Notes under the pieces: model-generated
The model's database searches: none
What the model saw: only the letters and a program-made list of their open reading frames with translations
What the model was told of the DNA's origin: nothing
NCBI GenBank assembly: GCA_934343915.1
Contig: CAKRIL010000020.1
Location: forward strand, 1 to 60,180
Source: an uncultured Lachnospiraceae bacterium
GTDB lineage: Bacteria > Bacillota > Clostridia > Lachnospirales > Lachnospiraceae
Length of the DNA stretch: 60,180 nt
Reading direction: 5' to 3'
In this document: positions 1 to 8,155 of the stretch, in pieces
Layout of the letters: each line of letters starts with the position of its first letter
Numbering within the stretch: position 1 is the stretch's first letter
Program-made: the position numbers and the translations under genes

Positions 1-48
1 CTTAACTTCTCCTTCGTGAGAAAGAACTCCGTACAAATCAATCAGCAT
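1..48 (-). CDS. yceD: YceD family (DUF177) protein, N-terminal fragment
   Basis: Only the first 16 codons lie inside the window; the gene leaves through the left edge. The visible start reads MLIDLYGVLSHEGEVK, which matches the usual opening of the YceD/DUF177 family. An AGAAGAGG ribosome site precedes the ATG. In Firmicutes this family is commonly encoded just upstream of rpmF (ribosomal protein L32), and in many clostridia just after ackA, as here. It has its own near-perfect promoter at 80-108, so it need not depend on the ackA transcript. The call rests on the short N-terminus plus context. Confidence 0.7.
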   Translation of the reverse strand, partial: MLIDLYGVLSHEGEVK

Positions 49-79
49 AAAAACCTCTTCTTTTAATCACACGCAGACT

Positions 80-108
80 ATTATATCCACTGTGAACAGA
101 TTTGTCAA
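80..108 (-). promoter_or_regulatory. Consensus sigma-A promoter for yceD
   Basis: On the minus strand TTGACA (103-108) and TATAAT (80-85) are both perfect and separated by exactly 17 bases. Transcription would start near 73, about 25 bases before the yceD ATG. This suggests strong constitutive expression, which fits a gene usually cotranscribed with rpmF. Confidence 0.85.
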
Positions 109-128
109 CTACTTTTTATTTACATATA

Positions 129-1322
129 TTACTTTACGAGCTCTAATGTCTCCTGAGCAATCTTGAGCTCTTCGTTGGTAGGTATAACCATAACCTTAAC
201 CTTAGAATCAGGTGTGGAGATTACAACCTCCTCGCCTCTCTTATCGTTAGCTGCGTCATCAATCTTGATACCAAGGAATGTGAGTGCGCTGCAGATATCC
301 TTTCTTGTTCTCTTGTCATTCTCACCTACACCTGCTGTGAACACGATAGCGTCAACGCCGTCCATAGCTGCCGTGTAAGCACCAATGTACTTGATTACTC
401 TGTACTTGAATGCTTCAAGAGCTACCTCTGCATTGTGGTTGCCCTCATCTGCTGCCTTCTGTACATCACGGAAATCACTTGATACACCGCTCATACCGAG
501 AACACCGGACTTCTTATTGAGCATTGTAATCATCTCATTGATGGTCTTGCCTTCCTTATTGGCGATGAACTGGATAACTGAAGGATCGATATCACCGCTT
601 CTTGTTCCCATAATAAGTCCCTCAAGCGGTGTAAGTCCCATGCTTGTATCTACGCACTTGCCATTGACAACTGCTGAAAGAGAACCGCCGTTGCCAAGGT
701 GACATACGATAACCTTGGAGTTATTAGGATCAAGGTTGCCGAACTCAATTGCTCTCTTGGAAACGAATGCATGGCTTGTTCCGTGGAAGCCGTACTTACG
801 GATGCCGTACTTCTCATAGTACTCATGAGGAATAGCATACATATAAGCCTTCTCAGGCATTGTCTGATGGAATGCTGTATCCCATACAGCCACATTAGGT
901 GTACCAGGCATAGCTGCCTCTGCTGCCTCAATACCGATGAGGTTAGCAGGATTATGTAAAGGTCCAAGGTCAAAGCACTCACGGATAACTGCCTTAACAT
1001 CCTCATTGACGATAACTGATGTGCAGTACTTCTGGCCTGCATGAAGTACTCTGTGTCCGACAGCGCCGATTTCCTTAACATCTGAAATTACACCGTGAAC
1101 AGGATCAACAAGCATGTCAAGAACAAGCTTAACTGCTACGTTGTGGTCAGGCATTGGCTGCTCGATTACGGCACTATCCTTTCCTGCCGGCTTATGTGTG
1201 AGCTTAGAGCCCTCAATACCGATTCTCTCAACAAGACCCTTAGCAAGAACATCCTGTGTATCCATATCGAATAACTGATACTTAAGTGATGAACTTCCAC
1301 AGTTTAAAACTAAAATCTTCAT
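129..1322 (-). CDS. ackA: Acetate kinase
   Basis: A 397-residue cytoplasmic enzyme that converts acetyl phosphate and ADP to acetate and ATP, the last step of acetate fermentation. The start is placed at MKILVLNCGSSSLKYQ, behind TTTTGGAGGA; the reading frame is open a further 21 codons upstream, but those codons lie across the ribosome site and run towards pta. Family residues are present: the N-terminal NCGSSS phosphate loop (7-12), Arg91 in GHRVLHAG, His123, Asp148 and His180 in FHGTSHAF, plus the FTAGVGEN nucleotide motif near the C-terminus. It lies 28 bases after pta and is probably transcribed from the pta promoter. The length is normal for the family. Confidence 0.98.
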   Translation of the reverse strand: MKILVLNCGSSSLKYQLFDMDTQDVLAKGLVERIGIEGSKLTHKPAGKDSAVIEQPMPDHNVAVKLVLDMLVDPVHGVISDVKEIGAVGHRVLHAGQKYCTSVIVNEDVKAVIRECFDLGPLHNPANLIGIEAAEAAMPGTPNVAVWDTAFHQTMPEKAYMYAIPHEYYEKYGIRKYGFHGTSHAFVSKRAIEFGNLDPNNSKVIVCHLGNGGSLSAVVNGKCVDTSMGLTPLEGLIMGTRSGDIDPSVIQFIANKEGKTINEMITMLNKKSGVLGMSGVSSDFRDVQKAADEGNHNAEVALEAFKYRVIKYIGAYTAAMDGVDAIVFTAGVGENDKRTRKDICSALTFLGIKIDDAANDKRGEEVVISTPDSKVKVMVIPTNEELKIAQETLELVK

Positions 1323-1350
1323 TAATAAATTCCTCCAAAATAAATATGTA

Positions 1351-2346
1351 TTACTGCATCTGAGCCTGTACTGCCGTGATTGCAACTACACCTACGATAT
1401 CACTTGCAGAACATCCTCTTGAAAGGTCATTGACAGGCTTAGCGATCCCCTGAAGCATAGGGCCGTAAGCTTCTGCCTTGGCAAGTCTCTGAACGAGCTT
1501 GTAACCGATGTTGCCTGCATCAAGGTCAGGGAAGATAAGAACGTTAGCCTGTCCTGCAACATCACTGCCCGGAGCCTTGGAAGCACCAACTGAAGGAACC
1601 ATAGCTGCATCAGCCTGAAGCTCTCCGTCAAGCTTAAGCTCAGGAGCGAGCTCCTTGGCGATTCTTGTAGCCTCTGCTACCTTATCTACATCTGCATGCT
1701 TAGCACTGCCCTTTGATGAGTGGCTGAGCATAGCAACCTTAGGCTCTGCGCCAACTAAGAACTTGAAGCTCTCTGCTGAAGAAACGGCGATAACTGCAAG
1801 CTCCTCAGGAGTAGGATTCTGGTTAAGTCCACAGTCACCGAATACAAATGTTCCGTTCTCGCCGTACTCGCAGTTAGGAACGTCCATTACGAAGAATGCG
1901 GAAGCAATCTTTGAACCCGGCTTAGTCTTAACTATCTGAAGTGCAGGTCTTAATGTATTGGCTGTTGAGTGGCAGGCACCTGATACAATACCGTCTGCTG
2001 CGCCGCTCTTTAACATCATACATGCATAGAACATATAATCTGTTGTGAGAAGTCTGCGTGCCTCCTCAGGAGTCATTCCCTTATTCTTTCTGAGCTCAAC
2101 TAAAGCATCAACATACTCGTCAAGCTTGTCTGATGTGTTAGGATTGATAACAGTAGCACCTGATACCTCAAGTCCCTTGCTGTTAGCCTCAACCTCCTCA
2201 GGTGTACCGAGAACTACTACATCAGCGATATCTTCTTTAAGAATTGTCTCAACAGCTTCCCAAGTTCTTCTGTCCATGGACTCAGGTAACACGATTGTCT
2301 TTCTCACTGCTCTTGCTTTTTTCTTAATTTCATCAATAAATGCCAT
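1351..2346 (-). CDS. pta: Phosphate acetyltransferase
   Basis: A 331-residue cytoplasmic enzyme exchanging CoA of acetyl-CoA for phosphate, giving acetyl phosphate for AckA. It is the short, single-domain form (PTA_PTB fold) without the extra N-terminal domains of enterobacterial Pta. The VSGACHSTANTLRPAL stretch is characteristic of the family. The start is at MAFIDEIKKKARAVRK, with AAAGGAGT ten bases upstream; an upstream in-frame extension is rejected because it would cross the promoter. Pta and AckA form a two-gene unit with a consensus-like promoter at 2408-2436. Confidence 0.97.
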   Translation of the reverse strand: MAFIDEIKKKARAVRKTIVLPESMDRRTWEAVETILKEDIADVVVLGTPEEVEANSKGLEVSGATVINPNTSDKLDEYVDALVELRKNKGMTPEEARRLLTTDYMFYACMMLKSGAADGIVSGACHSTANTLRPALQIVKTKPGSKIASAFFVMDVPNCEYGENGTFVFGDCGLNQNPTPEELAVIAVSSAESFKFLVGAEPKVAMLSHSSKGSAKHADVDKVAEATRIAKELAPELKLDGELQADAAMVPSVGASKAPGSDVAGQANVLIFPDLDAGNIGYKLVQRLAKAEAYGPMLQGIAKPVNDLSRGCSASDIVGVVAITAVQAQMQ

Positions 2347-2407
2347 AATAAAATGACTCCTTTCAGGTAAAAATTCGGCTTTGTCATAAAAGCCCATTGA
2401 TAGTATC

Positions 2408-2436
2408 ATTATACTCCTTATGTTTATTGTATACAA
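2408..2436 (-). promoter_or_regulatory. Promoter of pta-ackA
   Basis: Minus strand TTGTAT (2431-2436) and TATAAT (2408-2413) with a 17-base spacer. The predicted start of transcription near 2401 gives a leader of about 55 bases. Found by eye. Confidence 0.7.
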
Positions 2437-2502
2437 GAATATTTTTTCAAAATCAAGGGAAAATAAGATATGTTTTAAATTAAATACAATTTATTTTCTG
2501 TA

Positions 2503-3360
2503 TTACTGAAGTCTGAGCGCCTGTACGAGGTATCTGAGATGGAACTGTCTCTCCTTCATGACACAGGTTGACAGCGTAAGCACCTTGTCATCGCCCGAGA
2601 ATACCACATCATCATCAAACAGCTTAAGCTCACTCTCAAGCGCCCTCACATTCTCAAGATAATTAAGGAGATTCTCCTTCCTTGAAAAGTCATAGTTCAA
2701 AAGCTGATGTGCATTGTTGGTCTGATAAGCCGCAAATATTTTGTACACATACACTGTCTCCTCGGTATATATGAACACATACTTATTCTCATCAAAGAAC
2801 TGTTCATCCTCATACTTATGAAGGTCTGAGAACATCGTGCCGTCACGCATGTTATGACCATAGATTACCGTCTGCGGATCGGAAAAATCCTTGGAATTAT
2901 AGTTCTCCGTATATATGCAGCCCGGGTACCCCTCGCTTCCGTCAACATTGTGCTCAAGATAATATGCATTGTCAGTCGGATGCTGGAACACAGGATAATC
3001 CACGTTCGTATTCGGAATATAAATCCATGCATATATATCCTCCGACACCTCACTGTGAAGCATGTCAAAGTCTATATTCTTCTCAGGAACCTCAACGCCA
3101 TACTTTACGGCAAGCCTCGCTGCCTCCCTCTTATACTCCTCAATCACGGCTCCGGTGCTCTCAGTCTCATCATCCGCGTCATCACCTTCCGTAACCGCCT
3201 CCACGGTGGTAGACTGTGCAAGCTTCTCATATATCCTCTCAGACTTCCACCTCTTGTACTGCCCTGCGGCAAGAATCACGATACACACCAGCATACAGAC
3301 TAGTGCTGCGATTCCGATTATATATCTGACCTCTATTTTTTTCTTACCTGATTTCTTCAT
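2503..3360 (-). CDS. srtB: Class B sortase
   Basis: A 285-residue membrane-anchored transpeptidase that would attach proteins to the cell wall. One membrane segment lies at about residues 13-33, followed by an acidic linker (residues 55-70) and a sortase B domain from about 100. The catalytic set is complete: His169 in YGHNMRDG, Cys266 in TLSTC and Arg276. The TLSTC box and the long insert before it are typical of class B. No obvious substrate with a sorting signal is encoded in the window, so this looks like a stand-alone housekeeping sortase. A GGCGGA ribosome site precedes the ATG. It is divergent from tmcAL. Confidence 0.93.
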   Translation of the reverse strand: MKKSGKKKIEVRYIIGIAALVCMLVCIVILAAGQYKRWKSERIYEKLAQSTTVEAVTEGDDADDETESTGAVIEEYKREAARLAVKYGVEVPEKNIDFDMLHSEVSEDIYAWIYIPNTNVDYPVFQHPTDNAYYLEHNVDGSEGYPGCIYTENYNSKDFSDPQTVIYGHNMRDGTMFSDLHKYEDEQFFDENKYVFIYTEETVYVYKIFAAYQTNNAHQLLNYDFSRKENLLNYLENVRALESELKLFDDDVVFSGDDKVLTLSTCVMKERQFHLRYLVQALRLQ

Positions 3361-3519
3361 ATATTATTCCGCCTTAAATTTACTGCCTTTAATTTTAATA
3401 CTTTCACGCGGCACACACAAGTCCCAAAAGACATTTACATTCATCTTCCGATGGGATATAATCATATAAATCACATTTTGGCACGGCAGATGCCGTAACA
3501 TCATATTTTAGGAGTTTGC

Positions 3520-4785
3520 ATGACTACCACAGCAATTATCGCGGAATTCAATCCGCTCCACTTAGGACATGAATATATTATAAATAAAGCAAGAGAGCTC
3601 ACACATGCCGACTGCATTGTTGTGGTGCTCAGCGGCAGCTTCACACAGCGCGGCGATATTGCCGTTGCCCCGAAAAGCGTGCGCTCTGCCGCCGCCATTG
3701 CAAGCGGTGCAGACCTTGTATTCGAGCTTCCGTTCGCTTATGCAGCGTCAAGCGCCGAATATTTTGCCTCGGGCGCAGTCACCCTGTTAAATTCCGTCGG
3801 AGGTATTGATTACCTTGTCTTCGGTGCGGAGAATGATGATATATCCATGCTCTCGTCAGCCGCCGATACACTGCTGTGCGAACCTCCGCTTTTTAAGCAT
3901 ACCTTGAACGCTGCTCTTTCACAGGGCATGTCATTTCCTGCCGCGAGAGAGAAGGCGTTCATAAGCTGCGGAGGAGCTGCGGATGTGTTCACTCCCAACA
4001 ACACGCTCGCAATCGAGTACATCAAGGCTTTAAAAAGACTCAGCTCTCCAATACAGCCAATCGCCGTAAAGCGCGCAGGCTCGGGCTACAACGACAGAGA
4101 ATACTCTGCCATGAAGGGCTTTATATCCGCGTCCGCGTTCAGGGAGCACATCGCACACACTCTCTCGACAGACGAGCTCTCAGCATTTCTGAACGAGACG
4201 CTCCCGACGGAAAGCTCCAATCAGCTCATGGCAGCTTACTGCAAGTGCTTTCCCGTATTTAACGATGACTTTTTTATCCTGCTACGCTACGCAGTCTTAA
4301 TGAACCGCGGCAGGCTCACCTCATACACCGATTTCACCGAGGCTTTATCTAACCGTGTCAACAATCTGATTGACCGATGCGGAAACGAACTGTTTTCCGG
4401 AAGCTATGAGAATTTCATATTAAAATTAAAGACCAAGGACATGACCGCCGCAAGAATCAAGCGTGCCATGCTTCACCTCTTGACAGGTTACACTGATTCC
4501 GTACAGGCAATCGCCACGGACTACTTAAAAAAATGTCAGCTCCCATACGCGCGCATTCTCGCCATGTCGGGAGTCGGTAAGACCTTCATCAGCGCAATAA
4601 AAAAAGGCTGTGATATTAAGCTTATCAACAGCCTTGGCAAATCAATATCCGCGCTCGATGAGAACGCGCGCACACTCATTCATTTCGATATACTCTCCTC
4701 CGACATCTATTCGGCGGTCGTAAAAGCAAAGTTCAACCACACTCTGCCGGATGAGTACAGGGCGGGAGTTGTGCGAATCCCATAA
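3520..4785 (+). CDS. tmcAL: tRNA(Met) cytidine acetate ligase (YlbM family)
   Basis: A 421-residue protein with the N-terminal nucleotidyltransferase fold of YlbM/TmcAL. The opening MTTTAIIAEFNPLHLGHEYI contains the HxGH-type ATP site (LHLGHEY), and SGSFTQRGDIAV is another family stretch. The Bacillus enzyme uses acetate and ATP to make N4-acetylcytidine at the wobble base of elongator tRNA-Met. The ribosome site is TTTAGGAG. It is a lone plus-strand gene between sortase B and a convergent small gene whose stop codon abuts its own. The length is normal. Confidence 0.92.
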   Translation: MTTTAIIAEFNPLHLGHEYIINKARELTHADCIVVVLSGSFTQRGDIAVAPKSVRSAAAIASGADLVFELPFAYAASSAEYFASGAVTLLNSVGGIDYLVFGAENDDISMLSSAADTLLCEPPLFKHTLNAALSQGMSFPAAREKAFISCGGAADVFTPNNTLAIEYIKALKRLSSPIQPIAVKRAGSGYNDREYSAMKGFISASAFREHIAHTLSTDELSAFLNETLPTESSNQLMAAYCKCFPVFNDDFFILLRYAVLMNRGRLTSYTDFTEALSNRVNNLIDRCGNELFSGSYENFILKLKTKDMTAARIKRAMLHLLTGYTDSVQAIATDYLKKCQLPYARILAMSGVGKTFISAIKKGCDIKLINSLGKSISALDENARTLIHFDILSSDIYSAVVKAKFNHTLPDEYRAGVVRIP

Positions 4786-5058
4786 TCACAGAAGCGTTCC
4801 GTCGCCCCTCGGAATCTCGTCCTCACCGCACACAGCCCTGACGGAGTCCTCCTCAGGCATGAGCATGCTTAAGATGCGGTGCTTCTCATCATCGTTTTTG
4901 GCATCCTTATACTTAAAAATCATTTCTTCCTTCTGTGCCTCCGTAAGACCGTTGTATCCGGTCATAAGGCGTTCGTCCATCGCAAGTGCTTCCATAAAAC
5001 CAAAGGGATAGCCGCCAATACCAGCCATCCCTTCCATAGGCATACCATTAAAATCCAT
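4786..5058 (-). CDS. Small Met/Gly-rich protein of unknown function, 90 residues
   Basis: Not recognised. The start is placed at MDFNGMPMEGMAGIGGYPFG, because GAGGT lies eight bases upstream; an ATG eleven codons earlier lacks a ribosome site. The N-terminal 25 residues are rich in Met, Gly and aromatics, and the rest is charged and probably helical (LTEAQKEEMIFKYKDAKNDDEKHRILSML). There is no membrane segment or signal peptide. It follows DUF4317 by 97 bases and is probably in the same transcript. Its TGA is immediately adjacent to the TAA of the convergent tmcAL gene (4785/4786), with no terminator between. Probably real, from codon use, ribosome site and tight placement. Confidence 0.65.
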   Translation of the reverse strand: MDFNGMPMEGMAGIGGYPFGFMEALAMDERLMTGYNGLTEAQKEEMIFKYKDAKNDDEKHRILSMLMPEEDSVRAVCGEDEIPRGDGTLL

Positions 5059-5091
5059 GCCGTGTACCTCGCTTTCATAACATTTTAACAT

Positions 5092-5117
5092 GGCAAAGCC
5101 TGTTTAACGGCTTTACC
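5092..5117 (-). promoter_or_regulatory. Hairpin in front of the 90-residue gene
   Basis: Nine-base inverted repeat, 5092-5100 pairing with 5109-5117 (one G-T pair), lying between the DUF4317 stop and the ribosome site of the small gene. It is not followed by a T-run on either strand, so it is not a classical terminator. It could be an mRNA processing or stabilising hairpin. Confidence 0.35.
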
Positions 5118-5154
5118 TGTTATCCTTATGTATTATTACACGGCATATCACATT

Positions 5155-6336
5155 CTATTCTTCCTCAGAGCTTCCCTCTGTCTCACCATCAGCCGGCGAA
5201 GGTATCTCTACACCCGGAAAATTCACAGGTATTCCGTTCACCTCAACCATATCCTCAATTCTTATGGTCAGATAAGGTATTCCATCTATTATTCTTGTAT
5301 CTACAAGGTCCGTCCTGTCAGGCTTAACCCTGATTGTGACAGCAGGTGATTTTACTTCGAACTTTCTTGTCTCAACAATATTCGTAGCCTGAAGCGGTGT
5401 CTGCTCTCCCGCCTGACTGTCATAGCATCTGTCGAACCGCTCGAGAAGCTCATTCTCGACACCACTGTCGGAGAGAATCTGCTTGACCTCATGCTTATTG
5501 AGTGCAAGAGGCTCGGGCTCCTCCTTGGTCTCCTCTATCTTATTGTTTATAATCTCATGAATATTCTTTACAACCTCGAAATCACATTCCTCTCCAAGCG
5601 CTTCCTCTATCACACTGTTGAAGGTATCCCTCTGATTTCCCGCGGACATCGGAATATTGCAGCCGAGCACCGGCTCTGCGAAGTCAAGCCTGAGCTCATC
5701 TGGCTTAGCCGTATAATACAGAAGGCTGTGTATATCAGTGCTTCTGTCATTGAATGCCGGAAACAAAAAGGCAATATTAGGCATGTCAACAACCCAGTCC
5801 CTTACTCTGTTCCTGAAGCAGCCCTCCGAAGCAAAGTATGACAAGCCCGGCTTGGTAAGAGACACAGGACATATACAGCAGAGAATATGTGAGTACACCT
5901 CATCCGAAGCATCCTCCATCTCAATATTGTCCGTAGTCTTTCCCGGAACGTCATACGCCTGATGTATGAGAAGAATCAGGTAATTGTCAACCGTGTCATA
6001 GTTCTCGATAACGCGGTCATAGAACATATGAAGCACCTCATCGTCCTTAAGTTCTGTCTCGCGAAGCTTCATAAGAAGTGCATACTTCTCACCGTTTAAC
6101 TCCTCATCAAGAGGAAATTCCATATTAAGAAGATTCTTTCCGAGGCTTCCGGACAGACTCTTCTTAAATATTGAAAAGTACTTAAACAGATCCTCCTCCG
6201 GAAGTGCAAGAAAAGCCTCCTTAAACTCTGTCACCTTGTTCTTCTCACCATCCACATAGCAGCCGCATATGCGGGATATTGAGCTTTTGTCTTCCTTAAA
6301 TGTCTTTTTTATTTCAGCAATTTCTTTTGAGTTCAT
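5155..6336 (-). CDS. DUF4317 family protein
   Basis: A 393-residue soluble protein. The opening MNSKEIAEIKKTFKEDKSSI followed by CGCYVDGEKN matches the DUF4317 family, which is common in Lachnospiraceae and has no assigned function. No catalytic motif, signal peptide or membrane segment is visible. The C-terminal third carries beta-type stretches (VTIRVKPDRTDLVDTRIIDG) and a Pro/Glu-rich tail. The start has GGTGG upstream. It lies 21 bases after DUF711 and 97 bases before the small Met/Gly-rich gene, so it is probably part of the same minus-strand transcript. Confidence 0.8.
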   Translation of the reverse strand: MNSKEIAEIKKTFKEDKSSISRICGCYVDGEKNKVTEFKEAFLALPEEDLFKYFSIFKKSLSGSLGKNLLNMEFPLDEELNGEKYALLMKLRETELKDDEVLHMFYDRVIENYDTVDNYLILLIHQAYDVPGKTTDNIEMEDASDEVYSHILCCICPVSLTKPGLSYFASEGCFRNRVRDWVVDMPNIAFLFPAFNDRSTDIHSLLYYTAKPDELRLDFAEPVLGCNIPMSAGNQRDTFNSVIEEALGEECDFEVVKNIHEIINNKIEETKEEPEPLALNKHEVKQILSDSGVENELLERFDRCYDSQAGEQTPLQATNIVETRKFEVKSPAVTIRVKPDRTDLVDTRIIDGIPYLTIRIEDMVEVNGIPVNFPGVEIPSPADGETEGSSEEE

Positions 6337-6357
6337 CTTTTACCACCATACTGCATA

Positions 6358-7722
6358 TTAGTTCTTAAAGCTGTGAATAGGCGCAGGTATTCTTCCTGCA
6401 CGACTTACGAACGCGGAGCAGTCAAATGAATTCACAGGCATAATCGGAGCATATCCCAAAAGACCTCCGAATTCCACTGTCTCCCCAACTCCCTTTCCTA
6501 TAACAGGAATAATCCTTACCGCCGTAGTCTTCTGATTAACCATACCGATTGCGGCTTCGTCAGCGATAATTCCCGAAATAGTGCTTGCCTTGGTGTCTCC
6601 CGGAATAGCTATCATATCAAGACCTACCGAGCATACACAGGTCATTGCCTCGAGCTTCTCAATCGTGAGTGCTCCCGCAAGAACGGAATCAATCATTCCC
6701 TGATCCTCACTGACAGGAATGAACGCACCGCTCAAGCCTCCTACATATGAGGAAGCCATAACTCCGCCCTTCTTAACCTGATCATTTAAAAGTGCAAGTG
6801 CAGCCGTTGTTCCCGGTGCTCCTGCTCTCTCAAGTCCTATCTCCTGTAAAATATCAGCAACAGAATCTCCGATTGCAGGAGTAGGCGCAAGTGAAAGGTC
6901 AATTATTCCGAATGGAATGCCAAGACGCTTGGATGCCTCCTGCGCAACAAGCTGTCCGACTCTCGTTATCTTAAATGCCGTCTTCTTAATAGTCTCACAG
7001 AGCACCTCGAAGCTCTCGCCTCTCACCGTCTCAAGCACATGCTTTACAACGCCCGGTCCACTGACACCTACATTGATGATGGCATCATCCTCGGACACAC
7101 CGTGGAAGGCACCTGCCATGAACGGATTATCGTCAGGAGCATTGCACAGAACTACAAGCTTGGCACAGCCAAGAGAATCCTTCTCCTTCGTAGCCTCCGC
7201 AGTCTCCCTTACAATCTCACCCATAAGTCTTACGGCATCCATATTGATTCCGGTCTTGGTTGAACCGACATTTACTGAGCTGCATATAAGCTCTGTTGAT
7301 GCGAGTGCCTGTGGAATTGAGCGGATAAGCAGTTCATCGCTCTTTGTCATTCCCTTGCTTACGATTGCGGAATAACCGCCTATGAAGTTGACACCAACCT
7401 CATGTGCCGCCTTATCAAGTGTCTTGGCGATCGTAACATAATCCTCAGGCTTCTTACAGCATGCCGCACCGACAAGCGAGATAGGTGTAATGGAAATTCT
7501 CTTATTAACGATAGGAATTCCGAAGTCCCTCTCGATTTCCTTTCCCACCTTCACAAGGTCTTTTGCAACCGTCGTAATCTTGTTATATATCTTTTCATTC
7601 GTAACAGAAAGGTCTGCATCTGAACAGTCTAACAGGTTAATACCAAGTGTGATTGTACGCACATCAAGGTTCTCCTGTTCAATCATCTTATTAGTCTCAT
7701 TTACCTCAAAAATGTTAATCAT
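6358..7722 (-). CDS. DUF711 / PFL family protein (UPF0210)
   Basis: A 454-residue cytoplasmic protein of the DUF711 family, distantly related to the pyruvate formate-lyase fold in classification only; no glycyl-radical motif is seen. The N-terminus MINIFEVNETNKMIEQENLD is typical. Several Gly-rich segments occur (NVGVSGPGVVKHVL, SSYVGGLSGAFIPVSEDQ), and the protein ends with FDCSAFVSRAGRIPAPIHS. Function is unknown. Its partner is the ACT-domain gene 48 bases upstream, a pairing seen in many Firmicutes. The ribosome site is AGGAG. The pair is preceded by a Fur-like box. Confidence 0.9.
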   Translation of the reverse strand: MINIFEVNETNKMIEQENLDVRTITLGINLLDCSDADLSVTNEKIYNKITTVAKDLVKVGKEIERDFGIPIVNKRISITPISLVGAACCKKPEDYVTIAKTLDKAAHEVGVNFIGGYSAIVSKGMTKSDELLIRSIPQALASTELICSSVNVGSTKTGINMDAVRLMGEIVRETAEATKEKDSLGCAKLVVLCNAPDDNPFMAGAFHGVSEDDAIINVGVSGPGVVKHVLETVRGESFEVLCETIKKTAFKITRVGQLVAQEASKRLGIPFGIIDLSLAPTPAIGDSVADILQEIGLERAGAPGTTAALALLNDQVKKGGVMASSYVGGLSGAFIPVSEDQGMIDSVLAGALTIEKLEAMTCVCSVGLDMIAIPGDTKASTISGIIADEAAIGMVNQKTTAVRIIPVIGKGVGETVEFGGLLGYAPIMPVNSFDCSAFVSRAGRIPAPIHSFKN

Positions 7723-7770
7723 GATATTCTCCTAATCTATACTTTATTTTAAAGCTCAGGTGTTACATTA

Positions 7771-8043
7771 TCAGATTCTATGCATCTTTGTGAAGATTTC
7801 CTCATGCTGGCACTTAATCTTAACACCAATAGATTCTCCGAGCTTATCAAGATCCTCCGTAATCTCGGCAAACGGCTTAGCAGCCTTCTCCATATCAACA
7901 ATCATCATCATATTAAAATATTCCTGAACAATCGTCTGTGAAATATCAAGAATGTTCACTCCGCTATCCGCAAGATATGTACATACCTTCGCAATAATAC
8001 CTACTGTGTCCTTACCTACTACCGTAATAATTGTCTTGTTCAT
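7771..8043 (-). CDS. ACT-domain protein (UPF0237)
   Basis: A 90-residue single ACT domain. The start is at MNKTIITVVGKDTVGIIAKV, eleven codons inside the longest frame, because AAAGGGA sits at the right distance. ACT domains bind amino acids or other small ligands and usually control a partner enzyme. The partner here is most likely DUF711 next door. The GKDTVGIIAKVCTYLADSGV loop at residues 10-29 is the usual ligand interface of this fold. It is the first gene of the transcript and lies just behind the Fur-like promoter. Confidence 0.9.
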   Translation of the reverse strand: MNKTIITVVGKDTVGIIAKVCTYLADSGVNILDISQTIVQEYFNMMMIVDMEKAAKPFAEITEDLDKLGESIGVKIKCQHEEIFTKMHRI

Positions 8044-8086
8044 GGTGTTATCCCTTTCTGTTGTTGGTTTCATCCTGTTTTAATTT

Positions 8087-8114
8087 ATAATAAGATAATG
8101 AAAATCATTACCAA
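8087..8114 (-). promoter_or_regulatory. Promoter of the ACT/DUF711 genes with an overlapping Fur-like box
   Basis: Minus strand TTGGTA (8109-8114) and TATTAT (8087-8092) are 16 bases apart. Lying across the spacer at 8094-8112 is GATAATGAAAATCATTACC, which agrees with the 19-base Fur consensus at 17 positions and is nearly palindromic. A repressor bound there would cover the spacer and the edges of both hexamers. Iron control of these genes is an inference from this match alone. Confidence 0.5.
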
Positions 8115-8155
8115 TATTATCAATATTTACAATGTTTATTACCGATACTGCTCAA

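Noticed and set aside
2347..2436. Longer N-terminal form of Pta
   Set aside because: The extra 30 codons would cross the promoter and the ribosome site of the shorter form.
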